A DNA stretch of 64,000 nucleotides from positions 248,001 through 312,000 of the forward strand of contig NZ_JUGR01000001.1 of NCBI RefSeq assembly GCF_000800015.1, given 5' to 3'. The notes below the pieces were generated by a model that was not told the DNA's origin, did not search any database, and worked only from the letters and a program-made list of their open reading frames with translations. Position 1 is the first letter of the stretch. Every line of letters begins with the position of its first letter. Made by a program: the position numbers and the translations under genes. Shown here in pieces: positions 45,601 to 53,652 of the stretch. The stretch comes from Terriglobus sp. TAA 43. Its GTDB lineage: Bacteria; Acidobacteriota; Terriglobia; Terriglobales; Acidobacteriaceae.

Positions 45601-47005
45601 GATTTCACCCACGGGATCGGTGCCGTATGGGTATAACGCGAACATCACGGTGAATGCGTCAGCAGCGAGCGGCGGTGTGGCGCCGGCTGGCACAGTGACT
45701 GCGACGGTTAGCGGTAACAACGGCACTTATACCGGTACGCTGACAGCGACGGGTGTGGGTGCGACAACATCGACGGCGAGCATTGCTTTCCCCGTACCAC
45801 CACCGGGCAAATACACCATTACGATCACGTGCAATACGAACATCACCTGCAATACAGCGTCGGTAAGTGTGACGACGACGCAGGGATACACCAAGACGAC
45901 GATCACGGGTGCGCCCTCTTCACCGCAGGCTGGAGTGCCGGTGAGCATCTCTGCGACCGTTGCGAATTCCGGCACTGGTACGGGAACCTATACCTACAGC
46001 GGTACCGTGAGCTTTTACGCAAACAATAAGCTGCTGGGCAAGGCAGCGGTTGCGAATGGAGTCGCTACTGCTTCGGTCACGTTTACTTCTGCTACGTCGA
46101 CAAGTGTGACGGCAATCTACAGCGGCGATACGAACTGGAATGGAAGCACGTCGGACGCGATCACGGTGGTGCCGCTGCCGCTTGATGCTGTTGTATCCGT
46201 GACGGCGAGTACGACGAATGGCATTGTGGGGCAGAACATTACGCTGACCGCGACCGCCACGTCAGCGGTTTCAACCGCGACACTGGTGCCTTCCGGCACG
46301 GTGACTTTCTATGACACGTACAACGGTGTCGTTGTAAATCTTGGAAGCGCTTCGCTATTGTCGAACGGCTTGAATGCGTCCTACGCTGCGCTTTCCACTA
46401 CAGGGCTGCGGGCGGGGTCGCACAGTATCGCCGCCATTTATTCAGGCGATACGGCATTCAACAAAGGGACGGCTGCGGCGCTTGTCGTGAACATGGGCGA
46501 CTTCTTGATGTCGTTCACGCCTTCTTCAACGACGGTTTCGCAGGGAGGTTCTGCGCAGATCAATCTGGTTGTTGCCGGAGTGAATAATTTCAGCGGAACG
46601 ATTGCGTTGGGATGCACGGCACCGGCCGGCACGGAGACGACCTGTTCCATCAATCCTGCGAGCGTTACTACTGGCTCGTCTGCTGTGATCACGATCAATA
46701 CAACGAAGGCCGCCGCATCTACGAAGAGTGCTAGCAGGATCGCGGTTGGCGCGTCTGCTGCGGGTCTGTTTGCGTTGCTGTTGATGGGAGGGCGCAGGCG
46801 GCGTGTGGCTGCGTTGCTATTGGTTCTGCTGGGAGTTGGGTTGATGAGCGGTGGGTGCGGAGAAGATTCCACCTCCAACAATGGTGGAGGGACGACGGAC
46901 TCAGGCACACCGTTGGGAACGCTGACCTTCCAGGTGGTGGGAACCGCCGTTGGTGGGCCGGTTGCTGCCAGCCGTACTGCCGCAGTGTCTGTAACCGTGC
47001 AGTAG
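42677..47005 (+). CDS. Large surface protein: pro-kumamolisin prodomain, eroded S53 domain, tandem Ig-like repeats
   Basis: 1442 aa. A signal peptide (ending AVAQ, about residue 34) precedes a pro-kumamolisin activation domain (about 50-175: LDAFLKDVRTKGSSQYHQWL and LEASGTAQQTETAFAVSLHR). Residues 176-366 keep only fragments of a sedolisin domain, such as RPDWQAAQGLPADGLRATPD and DGLGTVDVAKLVKAL, without the catalytic Ser motif GTSxSAP. From 370 to about 1350 there are roughly ten bacterial Ig-like domains (PTGTVTF...AVYGGDTNFNAATS pattern). A hydrophobic stretch with RRRR (about 1360-1395) and a Cys/Gly-rich tail follow, perhaps a membrane anchor. It is probably an adhesive or structural surface protein, not an active protease. 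Confidence 0.8.
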   Translation: MPFMPAVRRVLPSGFQVLLRVALLAMLPCSAVAQDGRAALPQVRSAAVVGSDAGEVAASQQVPSIAITLKRTIAQQADLDAFLKDVRTKGSSQYHQWLTPDVFAKRFAPSADAVAQVTTWLQSQGLQVNSVAASGMRLEASGTAQQTETAFAVSLHRMALGSSDAVSVMGTPSVPTALAGVVGSVSGLDAMAASTDSVAVLADSVDANTAAVLMADLTKTSVSAEELTAVLEQAAAQGQTVVLVGASSSLVPERALLVVKAAAVAGDDSGEETPRPDWQAAQGLPADGLRATPDAAVTDVAALAAGLASVSTTSGRQGEVAARFYQVAPEPGVFTHADSSVADGTWAAADGLGTVDVAKLVKALAVGSTNPFSSVIGLSTHVLTHGQSITLTATITGGSGTPTGTVTFASSQGGTLGSAAMTNGVATYSTNSLAGGQYGFYGTYNGDSTYASSTTNVDTATIGAEPAKVIAGVNGTPLVGTIMAVSVGVSSTSGVGTPSGTVTVWPYGSAVDVNSYTGTLGASTSGQATASVNVPASNAGTFTFQANCTSDASFSCNSRTNFSVTVGKGAPAMKLTQTGTSTAAVLTATVTVPTTAGTGTVAPTGSVQFLDNGTAIGSGTLNSSGVAAYTGALGSGATHAVTATFGGDGNYNTATATANAITKVTPTVVLAVVTAGTSLSATVTPPSGTSTIPTGAVQFLDGSTAIGTATLNGSGVATYTGGYTSGSGHILTAAYAGDTNFNAATSNAIDTSKIIPTVTLTKTASSPTAATVGLSAAVTSTSSTVATGTVAFMDGATKIGTGTLSAGGVATFAGSLATGTSVSTSSRVRPFVTATVTHTLTAVYGGDTNFNAATSNAVTADATTTLITTSTALTSSSGYTGAYGTSFTLNVVVTPSSYVTAGTAPSGTVTISDASGVVGTGTLSAGSASIAISTLTVGSHALTATYGGDTNYAASTSSPAVTITITPVTATITATISPTGSVPYGYNANITVNASAASGGVAPAGTVTATVSGNNGTYTGTLTATGVGATTSTASIAFPVPPPGKYTITITCNTNITCNTASVSVTTTQGYTKTTITGAPSSPQAGVPVSISATVANSGTGTGTYTYSGTVSFYANNKLLGKAAVANGVATASVTFTSATSTSVTAIYSGDTNWNGSTSDAITVVPLPLDAVVSVTASTTNGIVGQNITLTATATSAVSTATLVPSGTVTFYDTYNGVVVNLGSASLLSNGLNASYAALSTTGLRAGSHSIAAIYSGDTAFNKGTAAALVVNMGDFLMSFTPSSTTVSQGGSAQINLVVAGVNNFSGTIALGCTAPAGTETTCSINPASVTTGSSAVITINTTKAAASTKSASRIAVGASAAGLFALLLMGGRRRRVAALLLVLLGVGLMSGGCGEDSTSNNGGGTTDSGTPLGTLTFQVVGTAVGGPVAASRTAAVSVTVQ

Positions 47006-47024
47006 TCGCGTTTCGGTTGAAGCT

Positions 47025-47411
47025 TTAGCGAGCGAGCAGAACTACGCCTGCGGCTACAAAGATGGCTGCAAGCCAGCGGCGACGATCGACATTTTCCTTC
47101 AGGTAGAACTTTGCGGCGATCGCTGTTGCGATGAAGGTAAGGGAATTGGTCGCCGGGGCTACGAGGCTCAGGTCGGCTCCTGATAAAGCGAAGAGCAGCG
47201 AGAAGAAGCTGATCGCCATGCAGAAGATGCCGCCGATGAGATACGGCGAGGAGACGACCGCCTTGATTGCGCCTGGGAGGCCGGATTTCGAGCGGATCTC
47301 ATCCAGATCGCCAACGCGCGTCATGGCGGCAGAGATGAGCGTTTCGCCTACGGTGGCGCCTGCGACCATCAGAACAATCGTGATCACGGTGTCGGCAGAA
47401 AGATGCGTCAT
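47025..47411 (-). CDS. Half-size DMT-superfamily (EamA/SMR-like) membrane protein, second of a pair
   Basis: 128 aa with four membrane helices, matching half of an EamA transporter or one SMR-type protomer. Notable segments are VLMVAGATVGETLISAAM, ADLSLVAPATNSLTFIATAI and RRRWLAAIFVAAGVVLLA. The start overlaps the stop of the gene at 47408 by four bases (ATGA), so the two are translationally coupled. Together they have the eight or so helices and the D(L/F)..(V/I).PA pattern of paired small transporters, suggesting a heterodimer. Substrate unknown (lipid-linked sugar, amine or drug). Confidence 0.72.
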   Translation of the reverse strand: MTHLSADTVITIVLMVAGATVGETLISAAMTRVGDLDEIRSKSGLPGAIKAVVSSPYLIGGIFCMAISFFSLLFALSGADLSLVAPATNSLTFIATAIAAKFYLKENVDRRRWLAAIFVAAGVVLLAR

Positions 47412-47842
47412 GCGCCTTCGCCTCCGGTTAATGCGATCGTGTGTTTATGCTCTGTCTTCGATGGTCCGTTCGCTACGAAACCCACGCCGATGACGATGCA
47501 GGCAATGCCAGCCCAGCGCGTGGGGGTGATGGCTTCATGTAGCCAGAGACGGCCGATCAGAGCAGTGACTACATTGCCGAAGGCCGTTGCGGGCTGAATA
47601 AAGGTGAGGTCGGCCCATGACAGCGCCGTCATGTAACTGCCCATGAAACTGATGAGCACTGCGATGCCGGCGATCACCCACGGGTTCAGCAGAGCGTGCA
47701 GTAAGAGGCCAAGATGAGCGAAGGAGACAGGGCCAACTTCACGCATGCCGCGGCTTAACAGTGCATCGCCCACCGATGCGCCCAGCATGATGAAGACGAG
47801 CATGAGGTATTGCGAGAATTTTAGGCGGTGAGACATCGACAC
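47408..47842 (-). CDS. Half-size DMT-superfamily membrane protein, first of a pair
   Basis: 144 aa with four membrane helices (LMLVFIMLGASVGDALLSRG, NPWVIAGIAVLISFMG, ADLTFIQPATAFGNVVTALI, RWAGIACIVIGVGFV) and a short polar tail. It is a sequence relative of the next gene: both have the (G)ASVGDAL/GATVGETL segment in helix 1 and an ADL..(I/V).PAT motif in helix 3. Overlap and gene order suggest one functional transporter made of two subunits. The PH-like gene starts upstream on the same strand, 27 bases away. Confidence 0.72.
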   Translation of the reverse strand: MSMSHRLKFSQYLMLVFIMLGASVGDALLSRGMREVGPVSFAHLGLLLHALLNPWVIAGIAVLISFMGSYMTALSWADLTFIQPATAFGNVVTALIGRLWLHEAITPTRWAGIACIVIGVGFVANGPSKTEHKHTIALTGGEGA

Positions 47843-47869
47843 ATTTGATTGTATCGGGACGAAATAGAC

Positions 47870-48310
47870 TCAGGATTGCTGCGGGACGCGCTGTTGCAAT
47901 GCGGCAAGAAAGCCCGGCATGTCTTTCAGGTGGAGTTCCTTGTATTGATGTGGATACAGGTCGTGGGAGAGTTTCGCGACTTCGAGTTCCACTACATTTC
48001 TTTTTAGCTTTCCTTTGCCATCGCATGCCTGCTGGAAGGAGACGATGGAACTGTAGGGAATGAAGACGGAACGTAAACCTTGGCGGATTCGCAGCGAACG
48101 CTCAGTGAACTGAACTTTGCCTGAGAGGTAAAACAACACGTTCATACACAGGCAGAGTAGCCACAGCGTGAGAGCAATCACGGTAAGCCAACGCCGGTAA
48201 GAAAGGCTATAGACCGAATGACTGGTGAGCCGGTCCGCGCTAAAGATAACCCATACAAGAGAGATGACAATCTGACTGAGGCCACCATTGTTGGTTATGC
48301 GGAAGGTCAT
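47870..48310 (-). CDS. Small membrane protein with bacterial PH-like domain
   Basis: 146 aa. One or two membrane helices lie in the first 65 residues (WLTVIALTLWLLCLCMNVLF), followed by a beta-rich region (VQFTERSLRIRQGLRSVFIP, YSSIVSFQQACDGK) of the type seen in bacterial PH domain (YdbS/bPH-like) proteins, and a C-terminal helix. Function unknown. It may share a transcript with the transporter pair downstream. Confidence 0.6.
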   Translation of the reverse strand: MTFRITNNGGLSQIVISLVWVIFSADRLTSHSVYSLSYRRWLTVIALTLWLLCLCMNVLFYLSGKVQFTERSLRIRQGLRSVFIPYSSIVSFQQACDGKGKLKRNVVELEVAKLSHDLYPHQYKELHLKDMPGFLAALQQRVPQQS

Positions 48311-48353
48311 GACTGCATCCTGATGTGGGATCGGCTGGTATGCAAGCGAAAAG

Positions 48354-48377
48354 AAACGCCTCCCGAAGGAAGCGTTT
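48354..48377 (-). terminator. Terminator of hpnJ
   Basis: On the minus strand AAACGCTTCC pairs with GGAGGCGTTT around a TTCG tetraloop, followed by CTTTT. It lies 24 bases after the hpnJ stop. Confidence 0.8.
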
Positions 48378-48400
48378 TCTGTTTGATACCAGCATGATGC

Positions 48401-49879
48401 TTACGCGTTCATGCTGACTGATTCCTGCTGCTTCAGTGCGTTCTCTTCCGCCTTGGCGCGAGCGGCCTTGTTACGCTGCGAGCGGAGCTTCATGAACGAC
48501 TTTGCTTCCACGTAGAGGCGGGGCACATCGCGGTTGACGATGGCCTTCCAGACGACGCGGAACGCTGCCTTCGGGCGGAAGTAGTATTCGTCGTAGAAGC
48601 GGTGAACTGCTTCCATTACGTACTCCGTCGGCAGGCCGGGGTACTCGATGTGCGCCATCTGGTGGCCGCCGTTGTCGTTCATGTTCTCGTTGGTGATGAA
48701 GCCATTCTTCTCGGCGAATTCGTAGAACTCAGTGCCGGGGTAAGCGTGGGCTACCGAGACCTGGATGGTCTCGCAGTCGAGCTGCTTCGCGAAGTTGATG
48801 GTGTTGCGGATGGATTCCTTCGTCTCGCCCGGCAGGCCGAGGATGAAGTCGGCGTGGATGATGAGGCCGAGGTCGTGGCAGTCCTTCACGAATTCGCGAG
48901 CGCGCTCGACGGTGGAACCCTTCTTGATGTTCTTCAGGATCTGCGGATCGCCGGACTCAAAGCCCACGATGAGCAGACGGCAGCCCGCTTCCTTCATAGC
49001 CTTCAGCGTGTCGCGATGCGTGGTGGTACGGCTGGTGCAGGACCAGGTGATGCCGAGCGGCTTCAGCTTTGCGCAGAGCTCGATGGTGCGTTCCTTCTGG
49101 ATGTTGAATGTGTCGTCATCGAAGAAGAATTCCTTCACATGAGGGAAGTTCTCCTTGGCCCACTTCAGCTCGGCGGCCACGTCGTCGGTGGAGCGCTTAC
49201 GCCATGCGTGACCGGAGAGGGTCTGCGGCCAGAGGCAGAAGGTGCACTGCGCCGGGCAGCCACGTGTGCTGTACAGCGAGATGTAGGGGTGCAGCAGGAA
49301 CGGCACGTTGTAGCGCGTGACGTCCATGTCGCGCTTGTAGATCTTGGTGGCCCAAGGCATCGCGTCCAGGTCTTCGACCTGCGGACGGTCCGGGTTGTGC
49401 TGGATGACGCCGTTCTCGTCCTTATAGGAGAGGCCGAGGATTTCGCTGATCGGCTTGCCCTGCGCGTATTCGACGATGGTGTAGTCGAACTCGCGGCGGC
49501 AGATGAAGTCGATGGCGCTGCACTCGTTCAGAGCGCGCTCGGGGTCGGTGGTGACCGGCGGTCCAACGAAGGCGATCTTGATGGTGGGGTTGGCCTTCTT
49601 GATGGCCTGTGCCAGAGCGTGATCGCCAGCCCAGCCCACGGTGGAGGTGAAGAGAACCAGGAACTCGTAGCCCTTGGCGATCTCGATGGTCTCATCCGCG
49701 GAGATGTGGTGCGGCGGAGCGTCGAGGAGGCGCGAGCCTTCGAGCATGCCGGCGGGATAGGCGAGCCACACGGGATACCAGTAGGACTCAATCTCGCGGG
49801 TCGCGGGCCAGCGTGAGCTGGCGCCGCCGTCGAAGTTTTCGAAGGAGGGCGGGTTCAGAAGCAGTGTCTTCAATACCAT
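48401..49879 (-). CDS. hpnJ: Hopanoid biosynthesis B12-binding radical SAM protein HpnJ
   Basis: 492 aa. The HpnJ-type opening is KTLLLNPPSFENFDGGASSR followed by YWYPVWLAYPAGMLEGSRLL. A cobalamin-binding-like domain (about 40-150) precedes the radical SAM core with Cys208, Cys212 and Cys215 (RGCPAQCTFC), then FFFDDDTFN, GFESGDPQILKNIKKGS and FILGLPGE. HpnJ proteins are needed to make cyclitol ether head groups of bacteriohopanepolyols, after HpnI and HpnK. The basic, Ala-rich tail (about 455-492) is longer than I expect. No other hopanoid gene is in the window, and a terminator follows directly. Confidence 0.88.
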   Translation of the reverse strand: MVLKTLLLNPPSFENFDGGASSRWPATREIESYWYPVWLAYPAGMLEGSRLLDAPPHHISADETIEIAKGYEFLVLFTSTVGWAGDHALAQAIKKANPTIKIAFVGPPVTTDPERALNECSAIDFICRREFDYTIVEYAQGKPISEILGLSYKDENGVIQHNPDRPQVEDLDAMPWATKIYKRDMDVTRYNVPFLLHPYISLYSTRGCPAQCTFCLWPQTLSGHAWRKRSTDDVAAELKWAKENFPHVKEFFFDDDTFNIQKERTIELCAKLKPLGITWSCTSRTTTHRDTLKAMKEAGCRLLIVGFESGDPQILKNIKKGSTVERAREFVKDCHDLGLIIHADFILGLPGETKESIRNTINFAKQLDCETIQVSVAHAYPGTEFYEFAEKNGFITNENMNDNGGHQMAHIEYPGLPTEYVMEAVHRFYDEYYFRPKAAFRVVWKAIVNRDVPRLYVEAKSFMKLRSQRNKAARAKAEENALKQQESVSMNA

Positions 49880-49976
49880 GGCAATAGCTCCGATTTTACC
49901 ATTTCTTCACCCCCAGCGAGCTTTTTCGGGCAAGGGAACCCGTAGGTGTTCGTGGCAGTGAGTTTAGAGGATCTTT

Positions 49977-51425
49977 TTAGCGACCGGGTGCCTGGGGGAT
50001 TGGCGTGGTGGAAGCGCCCGAAGGCGCTGTTCCCGGGACGCCCGGCGTGTTGTTTCCCGTTGCCGGAGGAATTGACGGCGCAATTGTGCTGCTCTTTCCG
50101 CCTACTGCGCTCAAAATCCAGTCGCCGAGGGTGTTGGTCTGGCGCATTACGTTCACCTGCGTCTGGCGCAGTTGCAGGTCGGCGGAGAGTACGTCGAGAT
50201 ACTTCTGACGTTCCTGAAGTTGGGCGTTGAGCTGATCCTTCGGGGTGATCTGCGGCCCCTGGTTGTTTCCACCCTGCTGATTTAACTGGATTTGCAGCGT
50301 TTCGAGCTGATCCTGGGCAATCTCTCTGTCATCTCGCGCCAGTTGTGCGCGCAGGTCGAGTTCGCGGGCTGCGTTCTGCAGTTTGGCGCGGCCTTCGCGA
50401 TAGACTGCCCGCTGCAGGTCCGCGTCGGCATAGGCGCGGGCCGCATCGGCGGCAGAGCCGCGTGCTTTGGCGCGGTGGGCCATATCCAGCAAAGGAATGT
50501 TGAACTGCAGGCCGAAGCCGAAGGAGTTCTCGCTGTTGGGATTATCCGGGGTGCCACCGAAACGGGGGTAATACGAGGCATACGAAGAGAGGCCGATGGC
50601 GACACGGCTGTAATTTGCCGCCAGGACTATCTGCGGTCGCAGTAGATAACGCTTGTCGCCGAAGGCGACGTATTGTTTTGACTTGGCATTTGCGAAGGCG
50701 GCCTTGATGCCATCACCGTCAGAAACCGAATCGGGATCCTCTGTTGTGATGGACGGCTTGGCCTGATAGGCAGGAATGCTGGCACGATCTGTCGTAAACG
50801 AGACTGCGGGCAGGCCAGTGAGCTCTGCAAGATGCTGTCGGTTGGCGGCGATGTCATCCTGTACCTGCAACTGCTGCAGGCGAATCTGAGTGGCGGTACG
50901 ACGCGACTTCGGAAGTTCTACCTTGGGATCAACGCCTAGGGAGATGCGATCCGTTGTGACGTTGACGAGCTTGTCTGCATAGCCGAGAGATTGCTGGAGG
51001 ACACGGCTGCGTTCCGTGGCATAGTCGAGCGCGAGGTAAGTATTGGTAGTGTCTTCCACCACCTCCACTTCCGCGTTATGCAATGACAGTTCAGCAGCTT
51101 TGACGGATTCGTTGGCGGAGCGGATGTAGTCCTTCTGCGAGAACGAGAAGAGAAGACTCTGCGCGCTGATGGAGAAGATGATGGGAACGCCGAGCGGAGC
51201 GCCGGTGGATTGGCCATAGCCCGTGGTGGTGGAGACGACCGGAATATAGGCGTCGCGTGACTCGCTGTGACCAGCCCTTGCTTTGTCGAGGTCAGCCTTG
51301 GCGATGCGGACTTTCGGACTGTTCTTGAGAGCAAGGTTCACCGCAGAGGACAGCGATACCTGACCGTGTGCCGCGGTAGCAGAACAGAGCAATACAGACG
51401 AGATGAGGAGACAGGAAATTTTCAT
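49977..51425 (-). CDS. TolC-family outer membrane efflux protein
   Basis: 482 aa. A signal peptide (MKISCLLISSVLLCSATAA, then HGQ) is followed by two copies of the OEP helical/beta repeat (LSSAVNLALKNSPKVRIAKA; later QFNIPLLDMAHRAKARGSAA). The C-terminus is Pro/Thr/Ser-rich. It should form a trimeric outer-membrane duct for an efflux or secretion machine. Its start overlaps the TPR gene stop by four bases (51422-51425). With the adaptor upstream it forms a tripartite-type operon that lacks an inner-membrane pump. Confidence 0.85.
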   Translation of the reverse strand: MKISCLLISSVLLCSATAAHGQVSLSSAVNLALKNSPKVRIAKADLDKARAGHSESRDAYIPVVSTTTGYGQSTGAPLGVPIIFSISAQSLLFSFSQKDYIRSANESVKAAELSLHNAEVEVVEDTTNTYLALDYATERSRVLQQSLGYADKLVNVTTDRISLGVDPKVELPKSRRTATQIRLQQLQVQDDIAANRQHLAELTGLPAVSFTTDRASIPAYQAKPSITTEDPDSVSDGDGIKAAFANAKSKQYVAFGDKRYLLRPQIVLAANYSRVAIGLSSYASYYPRFGGTPDNPNSENSFGFGLQFNIPLLDMAHRAKARGSAADAARAYADADLQRAVYREGRAKLQNAARELDLRAQLARDDREIAQDQLETLQIQLNQQGGNNQGPQITPKDQLNAQLQERQKYLDVLSADLQLRQTQVNVMRQTNTLGDWILSAVGGKSSTIAPSIPPATGNNTPGVPGTAPSGASTTPIPQAPGR

Positions 51426-52357
51426 TTGCCGGCGGCCTTCCGTGCCGGTTCGTAGTTATGCGCTAACGCCAGAGCTGCGGCATATTCCTTCTGTGCGCCG
51501 TCGTTATCGCCGGATGCCTTCAGGCTATCGCCAAGCAGCACGTGAGCCTGCGCATAGAAAGCGACGTGTTCTTGTGGCGTGGCCAGATAGCTGCGTAGAC
51601 CGGCCTGAGCCGCGGGAACGCTGCGGTGCATCTGCAGAAGCAGTTTTGCTGCATCCAGTGTGTCGGGGCCGTGTTCCTTATCGCCCTGGATTGCGGATAG
51701 CGCCGCTTTTTCGGCGTTATCGTCCTGCTTACGGTTCCGATAAAAACGCGCCAGGTCAACCCATGCCTCCGGGCTATGACCTGCAGCCAGTGCTGCTTTG
51801 TATTCCGTTTCGGTTGTGGCGTCGTCGTGACTCTTATTCGCGATCATGGCACTGAGCCGATGTGCGCGTGCTGGGGAAAGGGGCTGCAGCTTTGTGACAA
51901 GCAGTTTTGCCTTGTCCGTGCCGCCACCTACGATGCCGGGAGCTTCCACGTAAAACTGGCCAAGGTCACTGAGCGCTTCCACGTTGGAACCATCGAGCTG
52001 CACGGCTTTCTCGAATGCACCTCGGATCTTGCCCACCATGCGCATCCCGGTGAAGGCTCCGCTGTGATCCGCTTTGTTGCCGTACATGCGTGCAAGCTCC
52101 AGTTCGTAGGTGCTGTTGTTTGGCGCAGCCGCCGTAGCTGCTTCGCAGGCCTGTATCGCGTGGTCGATGTCTTCGATGGAGTTATAGAGTCCGCAACGCA
52201 GAAACTCGGCGTCAGCACCTTTTGCATTGCCTAACGCCGCAAAAGCGCTATCGACGCGGCCGTTGTGCGCGTCTGCCTTTGCGGACGCAGGAACCTGCGC
52301 CGTGGCACATAAGGATGCCAGCAGAATTGGCGCTGCGAATTGGAGCGAACGCTTCAT
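51422..52357 (-). CDS. Exported tetratricopeptide-repeat protein
   Basis: 311 aa with a signal peptide (MKRSLQFAAPILLASLCATA, then Q). The rest is helical with TPR-like units, for example ACEAATAAAPNNSTYELELA, AFEKAVQLDGSNVEALSDLG and QKEYAAALALAHNYEPARK. It is encoded between, and overlaps, the adaptor (one base at 52357) and TolC genes (four bases). A structural or docking role in the same envelope machine is inferred from the coupling. No enzymatic motif is seen. Confidence 0.78.
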   Translation of the reverse strand: MKRSLQFAAPILLASLCATAQVPASAKADAHNGRVDSAFAALGNAKGADAEFLRCGLYNSIEDIDHAIQACEAATAAAPNNSTYELELARMYGNKADHSGAFTGMRMVGKIRGAFEKAVQLDGSNVEALSDLGQFYVEAPGIVGGGTDKAKLLVTKLQPLSPARAHRLSAMIANKSHDDATTETEYKAALAAGHSPEAWVDLARFYRNRKQDDNAEKAALSAIQGDKEHGPDTLDAAKLLLQMHRSVPAAQAGLRSYLATPQEHVAFYAQAHVLLGDSLKASGDNDGAQKEYAAALALAHNYEPARKAAGK

Positions 52358-53607
52358 TACTGCACAACCTTGACCTGTAGTCCCTCTTGAAGATCGATGG
52401 AACTGGTGGTCGGATTCAGGGCTACGCTGTCACTGTCGTTGAGGCCAGAGAGGATTTGCACGTTCAACAAGTTGAAGTTGCCGATCTGCACGGTGCGCTT
52501 CACAAGGCGGCCCTTCTGAATCAGGTATACATAGTTTGTCGAACTGCCCTGGGTATGTAGCGCTTCGCGCGGAACGCTGAGGACATGGTTCACTTCCTGA
52601 GTAATGACACTGACGTTTACGTTTGTGTTGGGCAGAAGATCGCCCGTGGCATCGTCGACTGAGATGAGGCATTCGCCGACGTTACGCGTACCGTACGTGA
52701 TGACCGTGGTCGGCACGCGGACGATGTGACCATGCCACTGTTGAGTTGGCCGCGCATCCCACTTGATGGTCACCTGCTGGTCAACCTTGAGTTTGCCGAT
52801 CTCAGGTTCGTCGAAGTAGGCGCGCACCTGCATGTTATTGAGGTTGGCAAGCTGGATGAGCTCTTCTCCCGCACCGACAAAGTCATAGGCCTTCACGGGA
52901 AGGGAATAGACCGTACCGGCGAATGGAGCGCGAACGATTTCCTGCGACAACTGTTGCTCTGCCGCGCCCAGAGCGGCATGGCTGTCGTTTAATTGCGCCT
53001 GTACTCGATTCAGGTCTGTCGACGCATAGCGTGACGTGGAACGTTGCTGAAGGGCACCCAGTGAGCTCTGCGCAGAGGACAGGCGGGATTGAGCGGCAGC
53101 AACTTCTGATGCGGAGGCCGCACCGCGCGCCTGAAGCGCCTGCAGTGCAGAGAGATCTTTCTGCGATTGTTCCACCTGCAATTTCGCGCGATCCAGGTCG
53201 CCGAGGATAGCGATGCGCTCATCCTTTGACCCGTTATTGCGCATGTCGGCCTGTGCGGCCTGTGCCTGTGCAATGGCGGAACGCGCCGTTTCGACGCGCG
53301 ATTCAGCGGTGGCCGAGTTCATCTTAAGGAGCAGAGTGCCGGCGGCAACCTGCTGTCCGTTACGCACGTAGACAGCCTGAACGCTGCCAGGTTCCTGTGC
53401 GTGCGCCTGGAAATTCTGGGTGGGCTCAACTTTGCCTGTGGTGGAAGTGTTGCTCACGAGGTCGGTATAGCTGGCCTTCGCAACACGGATCTCCACTTCG
53501 CTACGTGTGAAATAGCGAATGCCAAAGACAAGGGCCGAAACGGCCGCTGCCACAATCAGAATTCGAATCGCGATTTTGCTGCCGTTTACGCTTGCTTGTT
53601 CGCTCAT
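52357..53607 (-). CDS. Periplasmic adaptor subunit (HlyD/MacA/RND type)
   Basis: 416 aa. An N-terminal membrane anchor (IAIRILIVAAAVSALVFGI, about 11-29) is followed by a barrel-sandwich hybrid/lipoyl domain (QNFQAHAQEPGSVQAVYVRN, VRAPFAGTVYSLPVKAYDFV) around a long coiled-coil hairpin (about 100-215), then beta-barrel and membrane-proximal domains (RVPTTVITYGTRNVGECLIS and onward). It links an inner-membrane pump to TolC. It is the first gene of the adaptor-TPR-TolC operon; no ABC (MacB-type) or RND pump gene is adjacent. Confidence 0.87.
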   Translation of the reverse strand: MSEQASVNGSKIAIRILIVAAAVSALVFGIRYFTRSEVEIRVAKASYTDLVSNTSTTGKVEPTQNFQAHAQEPGSVQAVYVRNGQQVAAGTLLLKMNSATAESRVETARSAIAQAQAAQADMRNNGSKDERIAILGDLDRAKLQVEQSQKDLSALQALQARGAASASEVAAAQSRLSSAQSSLGALQQRSTSRYASTDLNRVQAQLNDSHAALGAAEQQLSQEIVRAPFAGTVYSLPVKAYDFVGAGEELIQLANLNNMQVRAYFDEPEIGKLKVDQQVTIKWDARPTQQWHGHIVRVPTTVITYGTRNVGECLISVDDATGDLLPNTNVNVSVITQEVNHVLSVPREALHTQGSSTNYVYLIQKGRLVKRTVQIGNFNLLNVQILSGLNDSDSVALNPTTSSIDLQEGLQVKVVQ

Positions 53608-53652
53608 GCCCGAATCGTCATTGTATAGGACGCCTCTCGCCCGGTCTGCGCT

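Noticed and set aside
48602-49816. 404-codon plus-strand frame opposite hpnJ
   Set aside because: hpnJ on the minus strand has full family motifs; the antisense frame is a by-product of GC-rich codon use.
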